DNA of 24,643 nt from Candidatus Brachythrix odensensis. Lineage in GTDB: Bacteria > Chloroflexota > Anaerolineae > J036 > Brachytrichaceae. Position 1 is the stretch's first letter, and every line of letters begins with the position of its first letter. The notes under the pieces are model-generated. The model was not told the origin of the DNA. It saw only the letters and a program-made list of their open reading frames with translations, and searched no databases. Below, piece after piece: positions 6,068 to 12,653 of the stretch. The translations under genes were made by a program, and so were the position numbers. The stretch lies in the NCBI GenBank assembly GCA_016714465.1, contig JADKDT010000024.1:1-24643 (forward strand). The letters are read 5' to 3'.

Positions 6068-7732
6068 ATGAAGCGAGAAATCCACGCCCCGCGCGGCACG
6101 CAACTGAGCTGCAAGAATTGGTTGATCGAGGCCGCCTACCGCATGCTTCAGAACAACCTCGATCCCGAGGTGGCCTTTGACCCGGACAACCTGATCGTCT
6201 ACGGCGGGCGCGGCAAGGCCGCCCGCAACTGGGCGAGCTTCGACGCCATCCTGGCCAGCTTGCGCAACCTCGAGCCGGACGAAACGCTGCTGATTCAGTC
6301 CGGCAAACCGGTCGCCGTCTTCCGCTCGCACCTCGACGCGCCTCGGGTCTTGCTGGCCAACTCGAACATCGTCCCCAAGTGGGCGACCCAGGAAAACTTC
6401 GATCGCTGGGAGCGCGAGGGCCTGATCATGTACGGCCAGATGACGGCTGGCTCGTGGATCTACATCGGCACCCAGGGCATCCTGCAGGGCACCTACGAAA
6501 CGTTTGGTTCGCTCGCCCGCCAGCACGGCTGGGGGACGCTGCACGGCAAGTTCGTCTTCACCGGCGGGCTGGGCGAGATGGGCGGCGCGCAGGCCCAGGC
6601 CATCACCATGAACGGCGGGGCCGGGCTCATCGTCGAGGCCGACCGCTGGCGGGCCGAGCGCCGGCTCGGGCTCAAACAGGTCGACCGCATAACGGACGAA
6701 CTCGAAGAAGCGATGACCTGGATCGACGAGGCGGTCAAGGCGCGCCAGCCGCTCTCGGTCGGGCTGATCGGCAACACGGCCGAGGTCCTGCCCGAGCTGC
6801 TCGCCCGGGGCGTGCTGCCCGATGTCGTCACCGACCAGACCTCCGCCCACGACCCGCTGTATGGCTACATCCCGGCCGGGCTGTCGATCGAGGCCGCCAG
6901 CGCGCTGCGCACCGCCGACCCCGCCGCCTACATGCAGCGCTCGCTCGACTCGATCGTCACCCATGTCGCGGCGATGGTCGAGTGCCAGAAGCGCGGGGCG
7001 GTCGTCTTCGACTACGGCAACAATATTCGGCAGCGCGCCCTCGACCACGGCTTCGCCGAGGCCTTCAGCTATCCCGGCTTTGTCCCGGCGTACATCCGAC
7101 CGTTGTTCTGCGAGGGCAAGGGCCCGTTCCGCTGGGTGGCCCTGTCGGGCGATCCGGAGGACATCGCGGTCACCGACCAGGCCGTGCTCGAGCTCTTCCC
7201 CGAGGACGATCACCTGCGGCGCTGGATCACGATGGCCCAGGAGCAGGTGAAGTTTCAGGGATTGCCGGCACGAATCTGCTGGCTGGGCTATGGCGAGCGG
7301 GCCAAAGCCGGGCTGCGCTTCAACGAGTTGGTCGCCGAGGGCAAAGTCAAGGCGCCCATCGTCATCGGCCGCGACCATCTCGATTGCGGCTCGGTGGCCA
7401 GCCCCAACCGCGAGACCGAGGGCATGCTGGACGGCTCGGACGCCATCGCCGACTGGCCGCTGCTCAACGCCATGATCAACGCGGTGAACGGCGCCACGTG
7501 GGTGAGCCTCCACCACGGGGGCGGGGTTGGGATCGGCTACAGCATCCACGCCGGGCAGGTCATCGTCGCCGACGGCACGCCCGAAGCCGCCCTGCGGATC
7601 GAGCGCGTGCTCACCTCCGACCCCGGCATGGGCGTCGCCCGGCATGCCGACGCGGGCTATCCCCTCGCCCAGCAGGTCGCGCGCGAGCGGGGGGTGAAGA
7701 TACCGATGCTGGATCACGGATTACACGGATGA
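6068..7732 (+). CDS. hutU: urocanate hydratase (urocanase)
   Basis: A 554-residue cytoplasmic NAD-dependent enzyme converting urocanate to imidazolonepropionate in histidine degradation. Family blocks are present in order: VYGGRGKAARNW (44-55), SWIYIGTQGILQGTYETF (129-146), FTGGLGEMGGAQ (164-175), the NAD-site GNTAEV (235-240), DQTSAHDPLYGYIP, GPFRWVALSGDPEDI (352-366), LPARICWLGYGER with the catalytic-region Cys404, and SVASPNRETEGMLDGSDAI. The start ATG 6068 has GGAG 9 bases upstream and fits the family length. No other hut genes (hutH, hutI) are in the window. The last six codons and the stop come from a palindromic repeat beginning at 7713; the family-like end is ...GVKIPM. Confidence 0.98.
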   Translation: MKREIHAPRGTQLSCKNWLIEAAYRMLQNNLDPEVAFDPDNLIVYGGRGKAARNWASFDAILASLRNLEPDETLLIQSGKPVAVFRSHLDAPRVLLANSNIVPKWATQENFDRWEREGLIMYGQMTAGSWIYIGTQGILQGTYETFGSLARQHGWGTLHGKFVFTGGLGEMGGAQAQAITMNGGAGLIVEADRWRAERRLGLKQVDRITDELEEAMTWIDEAVKARQPLSVGLIGNTAEVLPELLARGVLPDVVTDQTSAHDPLYGYIPAGLSIEAASALRTADPAAYMQRSLDSIVTHVAAMVECQKRGAVVFDYGNNIRQRALDHGFAEAFSYPGFVPAYIRPLFCEGKGPFRWVALSGDPEDIAVTDQAVLELFPEDDHLRRWITMAQEQVKFQGLPARICWLGYGERAKAGLRFNELVAEGKVKAPIVIGRDHLDCGSVASPNRETEGMLDGSDAIADWPLLNAMINAVNGATWVSLHHGGGVGIGYSIHAGQVIVADGTPEAALRIERVLTSDPGMGVARHADAGYPLAQQVARERGVKIPMLDHGLHG

Positions 7733-7809
7733 GCCGGATTTCACGGAACAGGGCACACCACCGTGACGCGCTGCTCCGTGAAATCCGCAGCATCCGTGTC
7801 ATCCGTGAT
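7713..7809. repeat. 35-bp inverted repeat with CACGGAT periodic units
   Basis: Arms 7713-7747 and 7775-7809 are reverse complements with about four mismatches around a 27-base loop. Each arm repeats ATCACGGAT / ACACGGATG / CGGATTTCACGGA. The left arm overlaps the end of hutU and supplies its stop codon. It may also work as the hutU terminator, although no T-tract follows. Confidence 0.85.
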
Positions 7810-7921
7810 TCTGACGCTCCGCCCGAGCCCGATAGCGCGACGACCTCGTTGGCCGACCTCTCGCGACGCTTTGCCGCCGGAGCTGTCGGAATAGGTAACC
7901 GACGCAGCGCGGCCCAACGGA

Positions 7922-9517
7922 TTACGCCTTGCGCCAAACGCCCGCGTATTTCTTCTGATACTTCACGTCCGGCTCGGTCGCAATCAGAGCCAACGCGATC
8001 TCCTTCACCTGTGGGTCCTTGACCGCATCGTATAGCTGACGCAGGTCGACGACGATGTCGTAGCGGATCAGGGTGCGGTTCTTATGCGAGACGCAATCCT
8101 TGAACCAGCGCGCCAAACGATCGAGCACCAGTGCGCGCTGTTGCTCGCCGGCCACGCCGACCTTCCACAACGCCTGCAGGGTGTGCCGGGCGGTGACGAA
8201 CATCTTGTCGCCGGTCACGGCCATGATGGCGTCGAAGTCCTTGAGCATCCGACTCTCTGGATCGCTCTTGGCCAGATTGCACAGCACCTGCGACGCAATC
8301 GCCCGAATGTGATTATTCTTGTGCCGGAGGTGGGCGAGCAGGTCGTCCCACACCTCATACGCCCAATCGACCGGCGCATCCGTCAGCGCGATGACGGCGA
8401 GGAATGCCTTGTAGCGCGCGTCATCATCGTCCGACCACAGGGCCTCAAGAGTCGTTCGAGTCTGGATGTCCATACTTCTCCTAACGAATGGCATTTTGGG
8501 ATGCCGCCTCCCGGATTCATGCTGCCGGTGGGCGATCTCGAGCACGCCGCCCGGCGCGAAATTTGACATCAGCCAGCGGAGCGCTTGCGGGCGGTCATCG
8601 CCGCCGGCATCCGACCCAAGCAGCAAGTCGCACTCGACTGCGATGTCCTGGACGATGCGCTCAAAGCGAAAGTAGTCCAGCGCGTCGAAGTCGATCGCCA
8701 CCCGACCATACCCGGCGTGGAAGAGGGCCTCTTCTTCCGATGGCGCGCGGGCATTGCCAAACTGGCCGCCGCCGGCATACATCAGGTCGCGCTCTTTGGG
8801 CGCGAGGATGGGCGCGTCCCAATCGACAATATGCAGCGCGCCGTCGGCGCCGATGTGCAGGTTGCCGGCGTGCAGATCGCCATGGCACAGCACAGGGGGG
8901 AGCGCCCGCGCCGCGAGACGCAAGGCCAGCGTCTCCGCCCGCTGGACGAGGTCGAGGATCGCGGCCCGCCGGGCGGTCATCAGCGCCGCGCAGGACTCTG
9001 CGCACGGCTCGGAGAAACGCCTCGTTTCGGCCGCGCCCAGCCACATGCGCACGCGTTCGCGCCAGCGCGGATCAAATCGCTCGACCTGCAGGTTTCTGGC
9101 CAGCCGCTCGGGCAGCGCGACCGCATGGATGCGCCGGACGGCTGCCCCAAACGCCACCCATTGGGCGTCGGTCAGCGGGCGCGTATAGGCGTCCTCGCCC
9201 TCGACAAAGGGATACACGATGAGGCGATGGGCGCCAAGCTCCGCCCATCGCGCGCCTGCCCGGGTCGCGAGCGGGGCGATGATCTCGCCGATCCCCTGCT
9301 CGCTCAGGAATGTCGGCAGGGCCACCGACATGGGATCGAGGCCGCCCAGCCGCAGCTTGACAAAGAACGATGCGCCATCGGCGATCCGGGCGCGATAGAC
9401 CGCCGTGCCTGGATCGGCCCCGATGGGTAGAAAGGTCAGGTCCACCTGACCCAGGCCATACGCCTCAGCCAAGCTCGCCTGGATATCTGCTTCACGGATG
9501 TCCGGTTTCTCGAGCAT
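7922..9517 (-). CDS. aminoglycoside phosphotransferase-like kinase fused to a HEAT-like repeat domain
   Basis: One 531-residue frame holds two proteins usually separate. Residues 1-335 are an APH/choline-kinase fold: the lysine in FFVKLRLGG (54), catalytic loop HGDLHAGN (212-219) and metal segment VDWDAP (231-236), closest in style to spectinomycin/APH(9)-like enzymes; substrate unknown. Residues 349-531, from MDIQTRTTLEALW, form an all-helical HEAT-like domain with conserved VDWAYEVWDDLL, LCNLAKSDPESRMLKDF and LIRYDIVVDLRQLYD. The linker QHESGRRHPKMPFVRRS looks like translated intergenic DNA, and a strong internal ribosome binding site precedes Met349. So this is either a recent in-frame fusion or two products from one frame. 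Confidence 0.8.
   Translation of the reverse strand: MLEKPDIREADIQASLAEAYGLGQVDLTFLPIGADPGTAVYRARIADGASFFVKLRLGGLDPMSVALPTFLSEQGIGEIIAPLATRAGARWAELGAHRLIVYPFVEGEDAYTRPLTDAQWVAFGAAVRRIHAVALPERLARNLQVERFDPRWRERVRMWLGAAETRRFSEPCAESCAALMTARRAAILDLVQRAETLALRLAARALPPVLCHGDLHAGNLHIGADGALHIVDWDAPILAPKERDLMYAGGGQFGNARAPSEEEALFHAGYGRVAIDFDALDYFRFERIVQDIAVECDLLLGSDAGGDDRPQALRWLMSNFAPGGVLEIAHRQHESGRRHPKMPFVRRSMDIQTRTTLEALWSDDDDARYKAFLAVIALTDAPVDWAYEVWDDLLAHLRHKNNHIRAIASQVLCNLAKSDPESRMLKDFDAIMAVTGDKMFVTARHTLQALWKVGVAGEQQRALVLDRLARWFKDCVSHKNRTLIRYDIVVDLRQLYDAVKDPQVKEIALALIATEPDVKYQKKYAGVWRKA
8474..8484 (-). promoter_or_regulatory. internal ribosome binding site for the HEAT-like domain (start 8471-8473)
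   Basis: The minus strand reads TTAGGAGAAGT directly before ATG 8471-8473, an AGGAGA site with ideal spacing. It would start a 183-residue HEAT-like protein (7922-8473). Its presence inside an open frame suggests that the domain was, and may still be, a separate gene. Confidence 0.65.
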
Positions 9518-9530
9518 GGGTGATCCCTGA

Positions 9531-9559
9531 TTGACACGCGATTTGGAATCTTATATCCT
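9531..9559 (+). promoter_or_regulatory. promoter for the 9643-10329 gene
   Basis: A consensus -35 TTGACA (9531-9536) and a -10 TATCCT (9554-9559) are 17 bases apart, about 84 bases before the start codon. An overlapping TATATC gives an alternative -10. Confidence 0.6.
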
Positions 9560-9642
9560 TTTCGGCGCAACGCAATCCTATGTTTTTGGGGTCCGAGGCT
9601 CGGCGCAGGATGAAGCCTGGCCCCACCCGAAGGAGATGAATC

Positions 9643-10329
9643 ATGCCTGAAAATCCGTTCATTACCCGCGAAACCTGGCGCAAAGACAAGGTGACGTACG
9701 GCATTCCGGATGCCGTCATCAAGGTCAGTTTCGGTGAGGAGATTCAGAAGCTGTATGACAAGTATGAAAAGGCGGGGCTGAAGGGCCCGATGACCCTGAA
9801 AAAAGTCCCGGCAGCGCGCGAACTGATCAAAGCGGGCAACAAACTCATCGACGATTTCCTCGTCGGGCTGAAATCCGAAAAGATCGCCAAGAAGGTCAAG
9901 AACAAAGATGGCGCGGTGAAGCGGCTGGAAATGTACAGGAGCTGGCTCGATGGGTTGGAGCGGGCGTGCAAGGGCGCCGTGGACATCTTTGCCGGGCCGC
10001 GCCACAACTACTCCAAATGCGTCACGCTTCTCTCGGATGCGAAGAAAGACCCGACTGATGCCAAGGCGCTCCAGGACCTCTATTCCCAGGGGATGCGCAA
10101 CCACCTCGGGGCCGTGTTTCATGAGGCGCTCACCACCTACAAGGGAGGTGTCGCGCGGGTCACCGAGCTTCTCAAAGACTACGAGGAGACGCTTAAGAAG
10201 TGGCACGCGTCGATGCAGGGGGCGGGCCCTTCAACGATTGCCAAAGATCCGGTCAAACGGACGGCATTCGTGGAAGACATGGAGGCGGCCCTGAAAATGG
10301 GGAAGGAGATCCTGGATCTGACGGTCTAG
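9643..10329 (+). CDS. uncharacterised lysine-rich helical protein
   Basis: A 228-residue soluble protein starting MPENPFITRETWRKDKVTYG, with AAGGAG 7 bases before the ATG. It is helical and basic, with KKVPAARELIKAGNKLIDDF and KSEKIAKKVKNKDGAVKRLEMYRSW among the charged helices, and has no signal peptide or membrane segment. I do not recognise the family. It forms its own transcription unit: a TTGACA promoter at 9531, a stop at 10327-10329, and an intrinsic terminator overlapping the stop codon. Its codons are less GC-rich than those of its neighbours. Long helices suggest a helical bundle or DNA/protein-binding role, but this is not established. Confidence 0.8.
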   Translation: MPENPFITRETWRKDKVTYGIPDAVIKVSFGEEIQKLYDKYEKAGLKGPMTLKKVPAARELIKAGNKLIDDFLVGLKSEKIAKKVKNKDGAVKRLEMYRSWLDGLERACKGAVDIFAGPRHNYSKCVTLLSDAKKDPTDAKALQDLYSQGMRNHLGAVFHEALTTYKGGVARVTELLKDYEETLKKWHASMQGAGPSTIAKDPVKRTAFVEDMEAALKMGKEILDLTV

Positions 10330-10350
10330 AGCGCCCGAGAGCGCTCTTTT
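10328..10350 (+). terminator. intrinsic terminator overlapping the stop codon
   Basis: The stem AGAGCGC/GCGCTCT (10328-10334 and 10341-10347) is perfect with a 6-base loop and runs into TTTT (10347-10350). It begins within the TAG stop codon. Confidence 0.8.
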
Positions 10351-10406
10351 GCGGAAGCGGCATCCCCCGCCCTGGCGTACGCCGGGGCGGGGGATGCCGC
10401 TTCCGC
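10351..10406. repeat. 56-bp near-perfect palindrome, no loop
   Basis: Two 28-base arms meet at position 10378/10379 with one mismatch. Each arm starts GCGGAAGCGGCATCCCCCGC. It sits directly after the terminator of the preceding plus-strand gene and 11 bases before the stop of the convergent MoaD-like gene. The apex GGCGTACGCC differs from the GC-TTC-GC class found further right. Confidence 0.9.
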
Positions 10407-10416
10407 CACCGTGTTT

Positions 10417-10713
10417 CTATCCGCCGGCCATGGCGCCGACGACCATGAACGGCTCGGCGCCGCTGACCACCGCTTCGGGCAGGGGCGCATCAGGCGATTC
10501 ATGCGACAGATCCTGTCCGCAGGCGAAGAAACGGATGAAGGCCCGCCGCTTCAAGGTCGTGTGATCGCGCATCGTTCCCTGCAGCATCGGGAAGCGGGCC
10601 TCCAGGGCGTCGAGGACGGCCCGCTGCGTCACCGGCCCGGCAATGTCGAGCGTGACCTCCCGTCCGACACCGGCCAGCGTCCGCAAGTGATGCGGGATCA
10701 CGACGACGATCAC
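10417..10713 (-). CDS. MoaD/ThiS-family ubiquitin-like sulfur-carrier protein
   Basis: A 98-residue protein starting at GTG 10711-10713 (MIVVVIPHHLRTLAG), which overlaps the upstream stop codon as GTGA. It shows the ubiquitin-like beta-grasp pattern of MoaD/ThiS: strand VIPHHLRTLAG, strand EVTLDIAGPVTQRAVLDALEARFPML, later FIRFFACGQDL, and the terminal ...EPFMVVGAMAGG. The C-terminal Gly-Gly is free, as needed for adenylation and thiocarboxylation by an E1-like partner. It probably carries sulfur or is conjugated, but no MoaE, MoeB or ThiF is nearby. Translational coupling to the BNR-repeat gene implies a shared job. A longer upstream frame to 10923 is antisense-like and rejected. Confidence 0.85.
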   Translation of the reverse strand: MIVVVIPHHLRTLAGVGREVTLDIAGPVTQRAVLDALEARFPMLQGTMRDHTTLKRRAFIRFFACGQDLSHESPDAPLPEAVVSGAEPFMVVGAMAGG

Positions 10714-11825
10714 GGCAGGGTCTGGACCTCGACCGACACGACCGCCGGCAGATCGCGCACGATGGGCGCCCAGGTGTCGCCGGAGTCGGCCGAGGCGTAA
10801 ACCTGCCCGCCGGAGGTGCCGAAGTAGATCCCGCACGAATCGAGCGAGTCCACCGCCATCGCATCGCGCAGCACGTTGACGTAGCAGTCCTGCTGCGGCA
10901 GCCCGTTGGTCAAGGCCTCCCATTCATTGCCGCCAGTCCGGCTGCGATACACCCGGAGCTTGCCCTCGGGCACGAAGTGCTCCGAGTCGCTCTTGATCGG
11001 CACAACGTAAACCGTATTGGGCTCGTGGGCGTGCACGGAGATGGGGAAGCCGAAGTCGCTGGGGAGGTTGCCGCTGACCTCATGCCACATCCCGCCCGCG
11101 TCATCGCTGCGCATCACGTCCCAGTGCTTCTGCATGAAAAGCACATCCGGGCGCGACGGGTGCATCGCCAGGTTGTGCACGCAGTGGCCGACTTCGGCCG
11201 TGGTGTCGGGGAGCTCATACGGCGACTTGAGGCCCTTGTTGATCGGCAGCCAGGTCACGCCGCCGTCATCGGTCCTGAATGCGCCCGCGGCCGAGATCGC
11301 GACGAAGATCCGATTCGGATTGTGGCGATCCAGGATGATCGTGTGCAGGCACATCCCGCCCGCGCCCGGTTGCCACAGATTGCCTTTGACCGCGCGCAGG
11401 CCGGCGAGCTCGTGCCAGGTCTGCCCGGCATCGGTCGAGCGGAAGAGGGCGGCGTCTTCAACCCCCGCGTAGACGGTGTCGGGGTCCGTCAGCGAGGGCT
11501 CGAGATGCCACACCCGCTTGAACTCCCACGGGTGCTGGGTACCGTCGTACCACTGGTGGGTGCCCGGGATGCCTTCGTAGCCGAATTTGTTGCCCACCGG
11601 CGTCCAGGTCTTGCCGCCGTCATCCGAACGCTGCATGAGCTGTCCGAACCAGCCGCTGGACTGCGAAGCGTAAATCCGATTGGGATCCACCGGGGAACCC
11701 TTGAGGTGATAGATTTCCCAGCCCGCAAAATGCGGGCCGCTGACCTCCCATTTCTGCCGCTTCGCATCTGACGTCAGAATAAACGCGCCCTTCCGTGTGC
11801 CCACCAGGACCCGCACACCGCTCAT
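10710..11825 (-). CDS. BNR/Asp-box repeat beta-propeller protein (sialidase-like fold)
   Basis: A 371-residue propeller with five visible Asp boxes (S/T-x-D-x-G-x-T-W): SDDGGKTWTP, STDAGQTWHE, TDDGGVTWLP, SDDAGGMWHE and SADSGDTWAP. It starts MSGVRVLVGTRKGAFILTSD, a pattern common in cytoplasmic glycosyl-hydrolase-like BNR proteins; there is no signal peptide. The catalytic residues of true sialidases cannot be identified, so enzymatic activity is uncertain. AGGAGAG lies 5 bases before the ATG. The gene is coupled to the MoaD/ThiS-like gene by a 4-base overlap. Its promoter (11929-11956) holds a LexA-like box with one mismatch, so DNA damage might regulate the pair. Confidence 0.88.
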   Translation of the reverse strand: MSGVRVLVGTRKGAFILTSDAKRQKWEVSGPHFAGWEIYHLKGSPVDPNRIYASQSSGWFGQLMQRSDDGGKTWTPVGNKFGYEGIPGTHQWYDGTQHPWEFKRVWHLEPSLTDPDTVYAGVEDAALFRSTDAGQTWHELAGLRAVKGNLWQPGAGGMCLHTIILDRHNPNRIFVAISAAGAFRTDDGGVTWLPINKGLKSPYELPDTTAEVGHCVHNLAMHPSRPDVLFMQKHWDVMRSDDAGGMWHEVSGNLPSDFGFPISVHAHEPNTVYVVPIKSDSEHFVPEGKLRVYRSRTGGNEWEALTNGLPQQDCYVNVLRDAMAVDSLDSCGIYFGTSGGQVYASADSGDTWAPIVRDLPAVVSVEVQTLP

Positions 11826-11928
11826 GGCTCTCTCCTATGCGGCGAACGAGGAAACCTCACCCGCCAATATCGATGCCGCCCTTCGTCCGCTCAAGTCCCC
11901 CCGGACATGCCTGACGATGTGCCGACGC

Positions 11929-11956
11929 ATTTTGGAACAAACGTGCTTGTTGTCAA
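11929..11956 (-). promoter_or_regulatory. promoter with imperfect LexA-type box for the BNR/MoaD-like operon
   Basis: On the minus strand a -35 TTGACA (11951-11956) and a -10 CAAAAT (11929-11934) are 16 bases apart. The spacer contains GAACAAACGTGC on the plus strand (11935-11946), one base from GAAC-N4-GTTC. Position and spacing are identical to the GyrI promoter at 12520-12547. Confidence 0.5.
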
Positions 11957-12492
11957 GGCGATTTTCGGAAGCGCCATGCGCCCGGCTTCGCCGGGCGCAT
12001 GGCGCTTCCGAGTCCTGCCGGGGCACTCAGGCTGCTGGCGCGATCGGAATGTAGATCGACAGATTCGGGTTGTTTGGGGTTGAACTCCGCCGGGTACCGT
12101 TCGAAGTAGGGCGCCGCCGCGTGCCGGTAACCCGATGTGGGCAGCCACGTGTTGTAGATGAAGTCAAAGGTCCGCCCTATCTCGGCGAGCGTGGTATCGA
12201 ACACCGCGTAGGTGTTTTCCGGGACGTCCCAGCGGCTCATGCCGGGGGGCACCGCCCCAGGCCCGGCCGGGTTTCCGGCCATGTAGTCCAGCGCGGTCAT
12301 GGCTGGGTCGATGCTCATGAGGCCGTAACTTACCTCCGGTTCGGGCGAGGGCGGCAGTTCGCCCATCCGCGCCATAAGCTGATCCCACAGCGGTGGAATG
12401 TCGGGCGACATCGGCACCGTGTGGAGCAGCAGACCGACCACGCTGAACGCGGGTTTCTGCACAATCGTGGGTTTTGGTGGTGATGGATTCAT
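11953..12492 (-). CDS. GyrI-like / AraC effector-binding domain protein, frameshifted near its C-terminus
   Basis: Starts MNPSPPKPTIVQKPAFSVVG and contains family features: VGLLLHTVP, the mid strand EVSYGLMSID, ENTYAVFDTTLAEIGRTFDFIYNTWLPTSGY and PYFERYPAEFNPKQPE. GyrI-like domains bind small amphipathic ligands; E. coli GyrI (SbmC) protects gyrase and is SOS-induced. The expected ending ...SIYIPIAPAA-stop is present in the next frame and stops at 12027, so one extra base lies near 12065-12080. As read, the frame runs on through the palindrome at 11965-12011 to 11953. The 12492-12027 span is one base over a multiple of three, consistent with a single insertion. It has its own SOS-like promoter. 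Confidence 0.8.
   Translation of the reverse strand: MNPSPPKPTIVQKPAFSVVGLLLHTVPMSPDIPPLWDQLMARMGELPPSPEPEVSYGLMSIDPAMTALDYMAGNPAGPGAVPPGMSRWDVPENTYAVFDTTLAEIGRTFDFIYNTWLPTSGYRHAAAPYFERYPAEFNPKQPESVDLHSDRASSLSAPAGLGSAMRPAKPGAWRFRKSP
11965..12011. repeat. 47-bp palindrome, 22-bp arms, TTC loop
   Basis: Arms 11965-11986 and 11990-12011 are perfect complements around TTC, with apex GGC-TTC-GCC. It lies between the GyrI-like gene end and the BNR operon promoter. Same geometry as 12586-12632 and 16390-16436. Confidence 0.92.
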
Positions 12493-12519
12493 GATATTGA
12501 TAACGCTAATTGGTTGGCT

Positions 12520-12547
12520 ATTGTAGAACGTTTGTTCTTTTTGTCAA
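12520..12547 (-). promoter_or_regulatory. SOS-type promoter with LexA box for the GyrI-like gene
   Basis: The -35 TTGACA (12542-12547) and -10 TACAAT (12520-12525) are 16 bases apart, about 28 bases from the start codon. Between them lies the dyad AGAAC-N4-GTTCT (12525-12538), matching the Firmicutes/Actinobacteria-type LexA operator core GAAC-N4-GTTC. A repressor bound there would block RNA polymerase. Confidence 0.7.
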
Positions 12548-12585
12548 GGCCTGCGACGATCTCTAGAGCTATTCCATAAACTTGT

Positions 12586-12632
12586 GGCGCGATCACCATC
12601 CCCGCGCTCCGCGCGGGGATGGTGATCGCGCC
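12586..12632. repeat. 47-bp palindrome, 22-bp arms, TCC loop
   Basis: Arms 12586-12607 and 12611-12632 are perfect complements around TCC, with apex CGC-TCC-GCG. It lies between the AlkZ-like stop (12654) and the GyrI-like promoter, so it may end the AlkZ-like transcript. The arm sequence resembles 16390-16436 (GGCGxGATCACxATCCCCGC). Confidence 0.92.
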
Positions 12633-12653
12633 GTATGTTTTTGGGGTGCCTTC

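Noticed and set aside
5768..7717. A 649-codon minus-strand open frame opposite hutU
   Set aside because: Antisense to a firmly identified urocanase; its length is explained by the low frequency of stops in GC-rich DNA.
6379..8022. A 547-codon plus-strand open frame in another frame over hutU
   Set aside because: Arginine-rich shadow of hutU with no conserved segment.
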